A stretch of 64,000 bases of DNA, from positions 124,001-188,000 of the forward strand of contig NZ_JASHIM010000001.1 in assembly GCF_030733685.1 (NCBI RefSeq), given 5' to 3'. The stretch comes from Roseovarius sp. MMSF_3281 (GTDB lineage Bacteria > Pseudomonadota > Alphaproteobacteria > Rhodobacterales > Rhodobacteraceae). Positions 7,734 to 14,739 of the stretch are shown in pieces. The notes beneath the pieces are model-generated. The model did not search any database, had not been told where the DNA came from, and saw nothing but the letters and a program-made list of their open reading frames with translations. The stretch's first letter is position 1. Each line of letters opens with the position of its first letter. The position numbers were made by a program, and so were the translations under genes.

Positions 7734-7848
7734 TTATCCACATTTGGGATGTGTGGATAAGAATTTATACCAGATATCGGCGCGGATTTTCCAAACGAGA
7801 ACTCAGATATTTGTGCGCATGCATAGGTTGTGGATTGCGTGTGGATAA
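7734..7848. promoter_or_regulatory. Cluster of three perfect DnaA boxes (TTATCCACA)
   Basis: TTATCCACA occurs on the plus strand at 7734-7742 and on the minus strand (TGTGGATAA) at 7752-7760 and 7840-7848. The first two form an inverted pair separated by 9 bases. A weaker relative, TGTGGATTG, is at 7829-7837. Three exact copies of a given 9-mer within 115 bases is far from chance in a 64-kb GC-rich sequence. The genes around it are not those of a known alphaproteobacterial replication origin, so an accessory DnaA-binding locus or DnaA-regulated promoter is more likely. Confidence 0.7.
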
Positions 7849-7890
7849 CGATTAATGCGCGAAAATTCGCTTTGGAAAGCAATCTGACCG

Positions 7891-7904
7891 TGCAAGCGTT
7901 TGCA
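7891..7904. promoter_or_regulatory. LacI-type operator-like palindrome
   Basis: TGCAAGCGTTTGCA is a near-perfect inverted repeat with a central CG, the form bound by many LacI-family repressors. It lies 31 bases before the ATG of the repeat-peptide gene, a suitable position to block or shape its transcription. No LacI-family gene is present in the window. Confidence 0.35.
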
Positions 7905-7935
7905 TGCTGCAACCAACGCAACCTTGGAGAAAAAC

Positions 7936-8154
7936 ATGCTTGCACAACTGAAAACCGAAGAGCGCACCCCCCACACGGTCGAAGCCGATCTGCACGGCGG
8001 TCAGGCGGTCGAGGCCTTTACCACATCCCTGATCGCGGGCAGCGACATGGGGCTTGGTGAGGGCGTGGAACTGATGACGACCTCGTTGGGGCCGGTGGCC
8101 ACGAGCGATGCCCAAACCGGTGAAGCGGTTGAGGCTTTCACCACAAGCCTTTGA
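7936..8154 (+). CDS. 72-residue repeat peptide, possible precursor or secreted peptide
   Basis: Starting at the ATG after GGAGA, the peptide has a charged N-terminal part (MLAQLKTEERTPHTVEADLHG, residues 1-21) and then three imperfect copies of an 11-residue unit: GQAVEAFTTSL (22-32), GEGVELMTTSL (41-51) and GEAVEAFTTSL (62-72), the last ending exactly at the stop codon. Consensus G-[QE]-[AG]-V-E-[AL]-[FM]-TTSL, period 19-21 residues. There is no cysteine, no membrane segment and no ordinary signal peptide. A leader followed by repeated short units is the layout of many ribosomally made, modified peptides, but this is inference. It is followed closely by an unknown 359-residue protein and a transporter. 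Confidence 0.7.
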   Translation: MLAQLKTEERTPHTVEADLHGGQAVEAFTTSLIAGSDMGLGEGVELMTTSLGPVATSDAQTGEAVEAFTTSL

Positions 8155-8212
8155 GGCGTCAAGGAAACGGGGCATTCGCCCTTTGCACAGCCCTGTGAAA
8201 AGGAGATCACCG

Positions 8213-9292
8213 ATGGATAACGTTGTTCAACTGGATGTCCCGTTTCGCCAGAACAGCATGGCCGCGCGGCAGGCGGCCATGCTGGATGTGTTCGCCAGGG
8301 AGCGCCGGTTTGACGGCGACGTGTTCTGGCTGAAGGAAAATGCCGAGGCGCTTAACGTATTGGAAAGCAGCGGCGCGGTATTGCCCGAGGGCGCGCTGGA
8401 GGTGCATCGCGCCTTTTACGACGAGATTGAGCGGCGCATGGGGTTCTTCCCGCAATATTACCGGTTTTTCCTGGGCCTTTGCCTGGACCTGGAGGACCTG
8501 GGGATTGGCGGGAACAAGGGCGAAGGCCTTGCCCGTTGGGTCGCCCAGCAAGGCCTGCCGCGGGCCGAGCTTTCGGATTTGCAACGCGCCGAGGCGCGGC
8601 GTCTGTGCCTGCGGCGCGGCGTGGACCCGGTGGCCGAGGATGAGGGGCTGACCGACCGTTTGCGCGGCTTTGCGCAGCGCTCGGAAACCTTTACGCTGCC
8701 CAACAAGAAGGCCGCCTACGAGCTGACCCATATCGTGTTTTACCTGTCGGAATATGGCCGGCGCGATCCGCAGGTGGGCAAGGATTTCATCGACAGCCTG
8801 CATTTCGCCGGAACGCTGGCGTTTCTGGAGTTGAACCTTGATTTGCTGGCCGAGATTTGCATTGCCCTGCGCTTTGCCGGAGACACCCCGCCGGAGGTTT
8901 GGGAACGCTGGCTGCGCGATCAGGCCGGGCTTTTCCGGCTGGAGGCCGTGCCGGGGCAGGGCGCGCCACAGGATGATTATCACCCGTGGCTGGTGGTGAA
9001 CTGGGCGATGCAGGTGGCCGGCCAAGGCGGATTTGCCCAGCAAATCCCCGAGGGCCGCGTGGTGTTTCGCCAGCCCAGCCCGGCGGCGGGGCCGCTGCGC
9101 GAGCTGTCGGATTGCATTTACCGGATGGAGGGCGCGCGCAGTGCCGATTGGCACAAGATGCGCGACCGCGTGCAGGAGGCGCTATCGGAGGAGGCGCGCC
9201 GGGTGCTTTTGGCGGCCGAGGCCGCGACCGACCGGTTTGAGGCCTTTTTTGCCGGGTTTGCCCGGACGGGCATGCAGCAGGCCGCCCTATGA
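8213..9292 (+). CDS. Uncharacterised 359-residue protein of the repeat-peptide operon
   Basis: The start at 8213 follows AAGGAGATCACCG and gives MDNVVQLDVPFRQNSMAAR. The protein is soluble, largely helical and free of obvious nucleotide-binding loops or signal sequence. The best-marked stretch is YELTHIVFYLSEYGRR around residues 168-183, where a histidine sits in a conserved-looking helix; DDYHPWLVVNWAMQ near 260 is another. It may be an enzyme acting on the upstream 72-residue peptide, but no known modification fold could be identified. Its last four bases overlap the ATG of the transporter gene (ATGA), so the two are translationally coupled. Confidence 0.75.
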   Translation: MDNVVQLDVPFRQNSMAARQAAMLDVFARERRFDGDVFWLKENAEALNVLESSGAVLPEGALEVHRAFYDEIERRMGFFPQYYRFFLGLCLDLEDLGIGGNKGEGLARWVAQQGLPRAELSDLQRAEARRLCLRRGVDPVAEDEGLTDRLRGFAQRSETFTLPNKKAAYELTHIVFYLSEYGRRDPQVGKDFIDSLHFAGTLAFLELNLDLLAEICIALRFAGDTPPEVWERWLRDQAGLFRLEAVPGQGAPQDDYHPWLVVNWAMQVAGQGGFAQQIPEGRVVFRQPSPAAGPLRELSDCIYRMEGARSADWHKMRDRVQEALSEEARRVLLAAEAATDRFEAFFAGFARTGMQQAAL

Positions 9293-10185
9293 CGGCGCGC
9301 CCGGTCATGCTTGGCGGGGCCTTGTGCCTTTTGTACACGCTGTTGATCACCGGGGCCGACGCCATAACCAAGCAGTTCGGCCAAGCCTATGCCGCGCCGC
9401 AACTATTTGCCCTTTCGGGGCTTTTGGTGGCGGGCCTGTGCCTTGTCATGGGCCGGGTCGGGGCTGCGCGGGGGCAGGGCCTTGGAACCCGGTGCCCAAT
9501 GGCCATGACCCTGCGGGCCGGGGCCACGGTTTCGGGATCGGTCGCATTTTACTATGCCTTCGCCCTGCTGCCCTTTGCCGAGGTTTTCATCTTCATCGCA
9601 CTGATCCCGCTTATGGCGGCGTTCCTGTCTGGCCCGGTTCTGGGCGAGGGGGTGCGCGGCCCGGTCTGGGGCGCGCTTGGCGCGGGGGCGCTTGGGGTGA
9701 TGTGCCTGTTTCCCGGTGGGCTGTCGTCCATCGGGCCGGGGCATCTTGTGGCCATGGCGGCGGTTCTGCTTGGGACCGTATCGCTGGTCACGTCGCGCTA
9801 TATCGGGCAGCGCGAAAGCAACCTTCTGGCGCAGGTGTTTTACCCCAATCTTGCGCTTGGGGTGACGATGGGCGCGGCGCTGCCGTTCGTCTTTGCGCCG
9901 ATGGGCATGGCGGATGTGGCATGGGCCACGGTCTATGCCGTGTTGCTGTTCGCGGCGCGATGGGTCTTGGTGGCCGCCTTGCGGGCGCTGCCGGCCTATG
10001 TGGTGACGCCGCTGATGAATATGCAGTTCGTCTGGATGGTCGCCATCGGGGCGTTTGTCTTTGGCGAACAAACGGGGCCGGGGGTGTTTCTTGGCGCGGG
10101 GATCGTGATTGCGGCGGGCCTTTGGCTGGTGCGCGATCAGGCCCGGCCGTCGCCCGAACGTGCACCTGCATTGCCCGCGGAATAG
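9289..10185 (+). CDS. EamA-family (drug/metabolite superfamily) transporter
   Basis: A 298-residue inner-membrane protein with about ten hydrophobic helices in two similar halves, each starting with a G-rich segment and ending in the EamA pattern; the second half ends VVTPLMNMQFVWMVAIGAFVFGEQTGPGVFLGAGIVI-like (read in pieces: TPLMNMQFVW, FVFGEQTGPG). DMT transporters usually export small metabolites or amino acids. The ATG overlaps the stop of the preceding gene, so it is the third member of the operon with the repeat peptide. Substrate unknown; export of the product of the operon is a reasonable hypothesis. Confidence 0.85.
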   Translation: MTARPVMLGGALCLLYTLLITGADAITKQFGQAYAAPQLFALSGLLVAGLCLVMGRVGAARGQGLGTRCPMAMTLRAGATVSGSVAFYYAFALLPFAEVFIFIALIPLMAAFLSGPVLGEGVRGPVWGALGAGALGVMCLFPGGLSSIGPGHLVAMAAVLLGTVSLVTSRYIGQRESNLLAQVFYPNLALGVTMGAALPFVFAPMGMADVAWATVYAVLLFAARWVLVAALRALPAYVVTPLMNMQFVWMVAIGAFVFGEQTGPGVFLGAGIVIAAGLWLVRDQARPSPERAPALPAE

Positions 10186-10284
10186 GCAAGTCACGGCTCA
10201 TGCGGTGGATTCTCATGATTTCCCCGCGAAATCCCGGCCCGAAATGCGTTAGCCTTGGCCAGATCAATAACCAAGGGGGATAAT

Positions 10285-10626
10285 ATGTTCGATTTTCTTA
10301 AGCGTCTGCGTGGGGGGGCCGAAGCCGCCAAGGAAAACCAGCGGGAGCGGTTCACACGCTTGATCGAGGAATTGAACGAAGCGATCGCCGACTTGCCCGA
10401 GAAACCGGCGGTGACGGTGACACCCGAGACCGGCAGCCTGTCGTTCGACCTGCCCGAGCAATTCCCGGACGAGGCCTTGGCGCTGCCCAAGCCGGAGGAA
10501 GACCCCGCGCCTGAAACCCGGCCCGCCGACGCGACGGAATCCGAGGATGCCGCGACGGAAGACGAGGCCAACCAAGACGAGGCCGAAGACGTTGAGGCCA
10601 AGGAAGATGAGGCCAAGGCGGCCTGA
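10285..10626 (+). CDS. Acidic low-complexity protein, 113 residues
   Basis: A short basic amphipathic N-terminus (MFDFLKRLRGGAEAAKENQR) is followed by a helical segment and then a long tail rich in Glu, Asp, Ala and Pro from about residue 65 to the end. AAGGGGG precedes the ATG. No domain is recognised. It may be an intrinsically disordered protein; function unknown. The stop codon lies in the loop of a strong hairpin that separates it from the convergent iron-sulfur carrier gene. Confidence 0.65.
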   Translation: MFDFLKRLRGGAEAAKENQRERFTRLIEELNEAIADLPEKPAVTVTPETGSLSFDLPEQFPDEALALPKPEEDPAPETRPADATESEDAATEDEANQDEAEDVEAKEDEAKAA

Positions 10627-10640
10627 GCCGCCTTGCGTTT
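10615..10640. terminator. Two-way terminator hairpin between convergent genes
   Basis: AAGGCGGC and GCCGCCTT form a perfect 8-bp stem around the loop CTGA, followed by GCGTTT. The loop contains the TGA stop codon of the acidic protein gene. It can serve both that gene and the convergent erpA-like gene ending at 10639. Confidence 0.65.
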
Positions 10641-10962
10641 ACATCGAAAAGGACGTGCCGCAGCCGCAGGAACTGCTGGCGTTGGGGTTCTCGATGGTAA
10701 ACCGCGCGCCGATCAGTTCCTCGGTGAAATCAATCGTCGCCCCGGTCAGGAAGGGCAGGGAGATGGCATCGACCACGACTTTCTGTCCCTGACCTTCGAG
10801 GATCATGTCATCTTCGGCGGGGCTGTCCAGTTTGATGTCGTATTGAAAGCCCGAACAGCCGCCGCCTTCGACGGCGATGCGAAGGGCCTGGCCCTGGTCA
10901 CCGGCGCCGATCTCGGCCAGCCGGGAGAATGCACGGTCGGTCACTTTCGGGGGCAATTGCAT
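10639..10962 (-). CDS. erpA: Iron-sulfur cluster carrier protein, HesB/IscA/ErpA family
   Basis: A 107-residue A-type carrier. The three conserved cysteines are visible: C36 in GGGCSGFQY and C99/C101 in SSCGCGTSFS at the C-terminus. These proteins hold and pass Fe-S clusters to apo-enzymes in the cytoplasm. ErpA is the likely member because it stands apart from any suf/isc operon, in the frequent Rhodobacterales arrangement next to dgt and argS, but IscA cannot be excluded. It diverges from dgt. Confidence 0.85.
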   Translation of the reverse strand: MQLPPKVTDRAFSRLAEIGAGDQGQALRIAVEGGGCSGFQYDIKLDSPAEDDMILEGQGQKVVVDAISLPFLTGATIDFTEELIGARFTIENPNASSSCGCGTSFSM

Positions 10963-11039
10963 GGCGCGCTCCTGACGGTTCCTAATTGAATTGGTTTACA
11001 ATATATGGGGCGCGTCAACAGGCGACAAGGATGGCTGTC

Positions 11040-12209
11040 ATGCAAATGCCCTATGCCTCGGTTCCCGGTCAAAGCCGGGGCCGCTTGGTGGATGAAGAGG
11101 AAAGCGCGCATCGCTCGTGTTATCAGCGGGATCGCGACAGGATCATCCATTCCAGCGCCTTTCGCCGACTCAAGCACAAAACGCAGGTCTTCGTGGAACA
11201 CGAGGGCGATTATTTCCGCACGCGGTTGACCCATTCGATCGAGGTGGCACAGGTGGCGCGGACCGTCGCCGGGGCGCTTGGCCTGAACCAGGAACTGACC
11301 GAGGCGGTGGCACTGGCCCATGATCTGGGGCACACGCCCTTTGGGCATACCGGCGAAGATGCGCTTGATGCCTTGATGCAGCCCTATGGCGGGTTCGACC
11401 ATAACGCACAGGCCGTGCGCATCGTCACCAGCCTTGAGCGGCACTATTCCGAGTTCGACGGGCTGAACCTGACGTGGGACACGCTGGAAGGGATTGCCAA
11501 GCATAACGGGCCGGTCACCGGCAAGTTGCCCTGGGCCCTGGCCGAGTACAATGCGCGGCACGATCTGGAATTGCACAGCCACGCCAGCGCCGAGGCGCAG
11601 GTGGCCGCCCTGGCCGATGATATTGCCTATAACAACCACGATTTGCACGATGGCTTGCGCGCGGGCCTGTTCAGTGAGGCCGATATCCGCGCCTTGCCGA
11701 TTGTCGGGCCGTGTTACGCCGAGGTGGATGCGAAATATCCCGATATCGACGATTACCGCCGACGGCACGAGGCCCTGCGCCGGGTCTTTGGCGTTATGGT
11801 GGGCGATGTGATCGAAGCCTCGCGCGAGATTCTTTCGGAGGCGGCGCCGGAGACGGCGCAGGCGGTGCGCGACCTGGGGCGCCCGGTGATCCGGTTTTCC
11901 GATCAGGGCGGGCGCGATATCCGCGCCATTCACGAGTTCTTGTTCGAACGCATGTACCGTGCGCCAAGTGTGATCGAGATGCGCAAGCGGGTGACCCATG
12001 TTGTCGAAGAGCTTTTCCCCTTTTACATGTCGCACCCGGGGCATTTGCCCGCCCGTTGGCAGGGGGATGTGGCGCAGGTTACCGATGAAACCGGGCTTGC
12101 GCGGCTGGTCAGCGACTATATCGCCGGAATGACCGATCGCTTTGCGTTGGAAAGTCATGCGCGGCTTTTGGGGGATGGCAGTATGAGTATTGAACGTGGA
12201 GGCGTGTAG
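11040..12209 (+). CDS. dgt: Deoxyguanosinetriphosphate triphosphohydrolase-like HD protein
   Basis: About 389 residues. The HD-domain metal ligands are seen as H in FRTRLTHSIEVAQVAR and HD in ALAHDLGHTPFGHTGEDAL; the N-terminal YQRDRDRIIHSSAFRRLKHK is the signature of bacterial dGTPase-like enzymes. They remove triphosphate from dNTPs and shape nucleotide pools. An ATG at 11031 lies directly on its AAGG, so the ATG at 11040 (9 bases from AAGG) is chosen. The antiporter gene starts 2 bases after its stop, so both are likely in one transcript. Confidence 0.88.
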   Translation: MQMPYASVPGQSRGRLVDEEESAHRSCYQRDRDRIIHSSAFRRLKHKTQVFVEHEGDYFRTRLTHSIEVAQVARTVAGALGLNQELTEAVALAHDLGHTPFGHTGEDALDALMQPYGGFDHNAQAVRIVTSLERHYSEFDGLNLTWDTLEGIAKHNGPVTGKLPWALAEYNARHDLELHSHASAEAQVAALADDIAYNNHDLHDGLRAGLFSEADIRALPIVGPCYAEVDAKYPDIDDYRRRHEALRRVFGVMVGDVIEASREILSEAAPETAQAVRDLGRPVIRFSDQGGRDIRAIHEFLFERMYRAPSVIEMRKRVTHVVEELFPFYMSHPGHLPARWQGDVAQVTDETGLARLVSDYIAGMTDRFALESHARLLGDGSMSIERGGV

Positions 12210-12211
12210 AC

Positions 12212-14041
12212 ATGGCTGTTGAGACTGCTGCCGACGGGGCGTTGAGCCCGGTGATGGCAATCGCGCTTGTGGGCGCGCTTGGCGTGGGGGCGCAATGGCT
12301 GGCGTGGCGGTTGCGCATGCCGGCGATCGTGTTGATGCTTCTGGCCGGGTTGGCGGTTGGGCCGGTGTTCGGGGTTTTTGACCCCGAGCGTGATATCGGC
12401 CCCCTGATGAAGCCGATGATCGCGGTCGCCGTGGCGATCATCCTGTTTGAAGGCGGTCTGACTCTGAGCCTGCATTCCCTGCGCGGGGCGGCGGAAGGCG
12501 TGAAGCGACTGGTTGTCGTGGGCGCGCCTGTTGGCTGGCTTTTGTCCGCCTTGGCGTTGCATTACGTGGCGGGGCTTGATTGGGCCTCATCGGCTGTTTT
12601 TGGTGGTATCATGATCGTCACCGGGCCGACGGTGATCGCCCCCTTGCTGCGGCAGGCGCGCCTGCACCGGAGACCGGCGCAATTGTTGCAATGGGAGGCC
12701 ATTGTCAACGATCCGATCGGTGCCCTGGCCGCGGTGCTGGCCTTCGAGGTGGTGCTTGTCCTGCAGGCGGCCGAGACCATGGGCGACGCTGTGTGGGACA
12801 TGGTGCGCGGCGTGGTGGTCGCGGGGGTTTTGGGTGCTGCGTCCGGGTGGACCATATCCGAAGGCTTCCGGCGCGCCTATGTTCCCGAATACATGAAGGT
12901 GCCGGTGCTTTTCGCCGTTCTGTTGGGGGTTTTTGCCCTGTCGGATTACGTGTTGCATGAAAGCGGGTTGCTGGCCGTTACGGTCATGGGCATCTGGATC
13001 GCCAATGCCGATTTGCCCAGTTACACCGAGTTGCGCCGTTTCAAGGAACACGCAACGATCCTTCTGGTTTCGGGCGTGTTCATCCTTCTGGCCGCCAATA
13101 TGGATTTCGAAACGCTGGCGCTGTTGGATTGGCGCGCGGGGCTGTTCGTTCTGGTGGTGATCCTTGCGGTGCGGCCCTTGACGGTGCTTCTGGCGCTGTT
13201 TGGCACCAATTTACCGATGAAAGAGCGTTTTCTGGTAGGGCTGACGGGGCCGCGCGGTGTGGTCCTTGTGGCCGTGGCGGGCCTTTTCGGGGAGCGCTTG
13301 GTTGCGGAAGGCATTGAAAAGGCGGCGCTTTTGACACCCTTGGCCTTTGCGCTGGTGGCGGCGACGGTTGTCTTGCATGGCTTTTCCCTGCGCCCCATGG
13401 CGCGGGCCTTGGGGCTGGCCGGGGCGGCCACGCCGGGGGTCATCATCGCCGGGGGCTCGCAGTTCGCCGCCTCGCTGGCCAAGGCGCTGCGCGATTTGGA
13501 GGTGCCGGTGTTGATCGCGGATGCCAACCGGACCCGGTTGCGGAGCGCGCGGGAAGAAGGATTGCCGGTGTTTTTCGGCGATATCCTGTCGGAGGCCGCC
13601 GAACATGGTGTTGAGATCATGAGTTTCGGCAAGGTTGTCGCCGCCTCGGACAATGACGCCTACAACACGCTTGTCGCCACCGATCTGGCGCCGGAATTCG
13701 GCCGTGACAATGTCTTTCAGCTTAAGCGCGCCAAGCAGGACAGTCGCCGCCATTCGCTGCCGTCGACCTTGGGGGGGCGCGCCATTGCCGGGGGGCTGAC
13801 CTATTACGAGATCGCCTCGAAGATGAATGCCGGGTGGAGAGTGCGGGCCACGCGGCTGAGCGAGGATTTCACGCTTGATCAATGGCAGGAGACCAACCCC
13901 GATGCTATCTTGCTGGCCGAGGTGTCCGAGGGCGGGGGCCTGCGCCTTTTGGCCGAGAACGCAACGCCCAAGGCGGGGCCGGGCATGCGTGTTCTGGCCT
14001 TGATGACGCCGAAGGAGGTGGCAAAAGACGGGCAAGGATAA
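12212..14041 (+). CDS. CPA1-type Na+/H+ antiporter with TrkA-N domain
   Basis: A 609-residue inner-membrane protein. About 12-13 hydrophobic helices fill residues 15-400; the ion-binding region carries FEGGLTL near 75 and EAIVNDPIGA near 165 (the ND pair of NhaP-like antiporters). From about 408 a Rossmann-type TrkA-N/RCK domain begins (GVIIAGGSQFAASLAKAL) and senses nucleotides to gate transport. It probably exchanges sodium or potassium for protons. A GGAGG site lies within the end of dgt, 10 bases before the ATG, so its translation depends on the dgt transcript. Confidence 0.82.
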   Translation: MAVETAADGALSPVMAIALVGALGVGAQWLAWRLRMPAIVLMLLAGLAVGPVFGVFDPERDIGPLMKPMIAVAVAIILFEGGLTLSLHSLRGAAEGVKRLVVVGAPVGWLLSALALHYVAGLDWASSAVFGGIMIVTGPTVIAPLLRQARLHRRPAQLLQWEAIVNDPIGALAAVLAFEVVLVLQAAETMGDAVWDMVRGVVVAGVLGAASGWTISEGFRRAYVPEYMKVPVLFAVLLGVFALSDYVLHESGLLAVTVMGIWIANADLPSYTELRRFKEHATILLVSGVFILLAANMDFETLALLDWRAGLFVLVVILAVRPLTVLLALFGTNLPMKERFLVGLTGPRGVVLVAVAGLFGERLVAEGIEKAALLTPLAFALVAATVVLHGFSLRPMARALGLAGAATPGVIIAGGSQFAASLAKALRDLEVPVLIADANRTRLRSAREEGLPVFFGDILSEAAEHGVEIMSFGKVVAASDNDAYNTLVATDLAPEFGRDNVFQLKRAKQDSRRHSLPSTLGGRAIAGGLTYYEIASKMNAGWRVRATRLSEDFTLDQWQETNPDAILLAEVSEGGGLRLLAENATPKAGPGMRVLALMTPKEVAKDGQG

Positions 14042-14074
14042 ACAGGCGGGCGGTTTGGCCATCGGGTATGAGTG

Positions 14075-14728
14075 ATGATGGATGCGATGGAATTCAGGGA
14101 CAAGGTCGTGGTGGTCCTTGCCGCAGGCTGTACCGAAGGGCGTGATCTGGCCCGGATGGCGGCCCGTGCGGGGGCGCGCGTTGTCGTGGTGGACCATGAT
14201 GAACGACAGGTAAACGCGATTGCCGCGCTGGCCCCGGACCGGATCGAGGCGCTGCGGCTTGATCTGTTCAAACCGGCGCAGTGCCGCGCGTTTTACGAGG
14301 TATGGGCGGACGAACCGTTGGATCTTTTGATCCAGTGCCATCCCCTGCGCGCGCCGCATCGCCTTGGTGCCGCTGTACAGGCCATGTCAGCCATGGCCAA
14401 GGGCTTGGCGGGGGGATTGGCGCGGGGCCGGGGCCGGGTTGTCATGCTGCATTCTGCCGTCGAGGCGGGGCAAGAGGCAGGCGACAAGGCCCTGACCCAG
14501 GCCCTGGAGGTTTTGCCGGGTGTGATGCAGGCCGAACCCTGGGCCAAGGCGCTTTGGGTGACGGGGCTGCGGTTGCCGGGGAATGGCGCCGCGCCAATGG
14601 GGCTGCGGCAGGCCCTGTGCGCGGTGATGGCGCGCGATGGTGCCTTTGCGCCGGGCCATGTCTTGCCTCTTGCGCCCGATGCCGTTGACGCGGGGCGTGG
14701 CGGTGTTAAACCGGCGCGCGACGAATGA
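14075..14728 (+). CDS. Divergent short-chain dehydrogenase-like protein
   Basis: About 217 residues with an SDR-like start: strand VVVVLAAGC, a loop [23 protein letters not shown] with an acidic end, and a later LDLLIQCHP strand. The usual TGxxxGxG glycine motif is changed to [10 protein letters not shown] and no YxxxK catalytic pair is apparent, so it may bind nucleotide weakly or have lost catalysis. Several start codons are clustered (14072-14087) without a good ribosome site; 14075 is a compromise. It overlaps the region before argS by its last bases and may be cotranscribed with it. Function unknown. Confidence 0.6.
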   Translation: MMDAMEFRDKVVVVLAAGCTEGRDLARMAARAGARVVVVDHDERQVNAIAALAPDRIEALRLDLFKPAQCRAFYEVWADEPLDLLIQCHPLRAPHRLGAAVQAMSAMAKGLAGGLARGRGRVVMLHSAVEAGQEAGDKALTQALEVLPGVMQAEPWAKALWVTGLRLPGNGAAPMGLRQALCAVMARDGAFAPGHVLPLAPDAVDAGRGGVKPARDE

Positions 14729-14739
14729 AGGATGTGACG

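Larger units (their letters stand above)
7602..7935. other. 334-base AT-rich intergenic region with DnaA boxes and an operator-like palindrome
   Basis: No convincing gene lies here. The region is clearly richer in A and T than its surroundings, mainly from about 7690 to 7880. It contains three perfect DnaA-box 9-mers and a LacI-type palindrome listed separately. It must hold the divergent promoters of xthA and of the peptide operon starting at 7936, but no promoter boxes are clear enough to assign. Confidence 0.7.

Noticed and set aside
7734-7848. Chromosomal replication origin
   Set aside because: Three DnaA boxes are present, but dnaA, hemE, parAB, gidAB and similar origin neighbours are absent and no 13-mer melting array is clear; listed only as a DnaA-box cluster.
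10986-11039. Longer N-terminus for the dGTPase gene
   Set aside because: The upstream codons start in the divergent promoter region and the first ATG lies on the ribosome site; the start at 11040 is better spaced.
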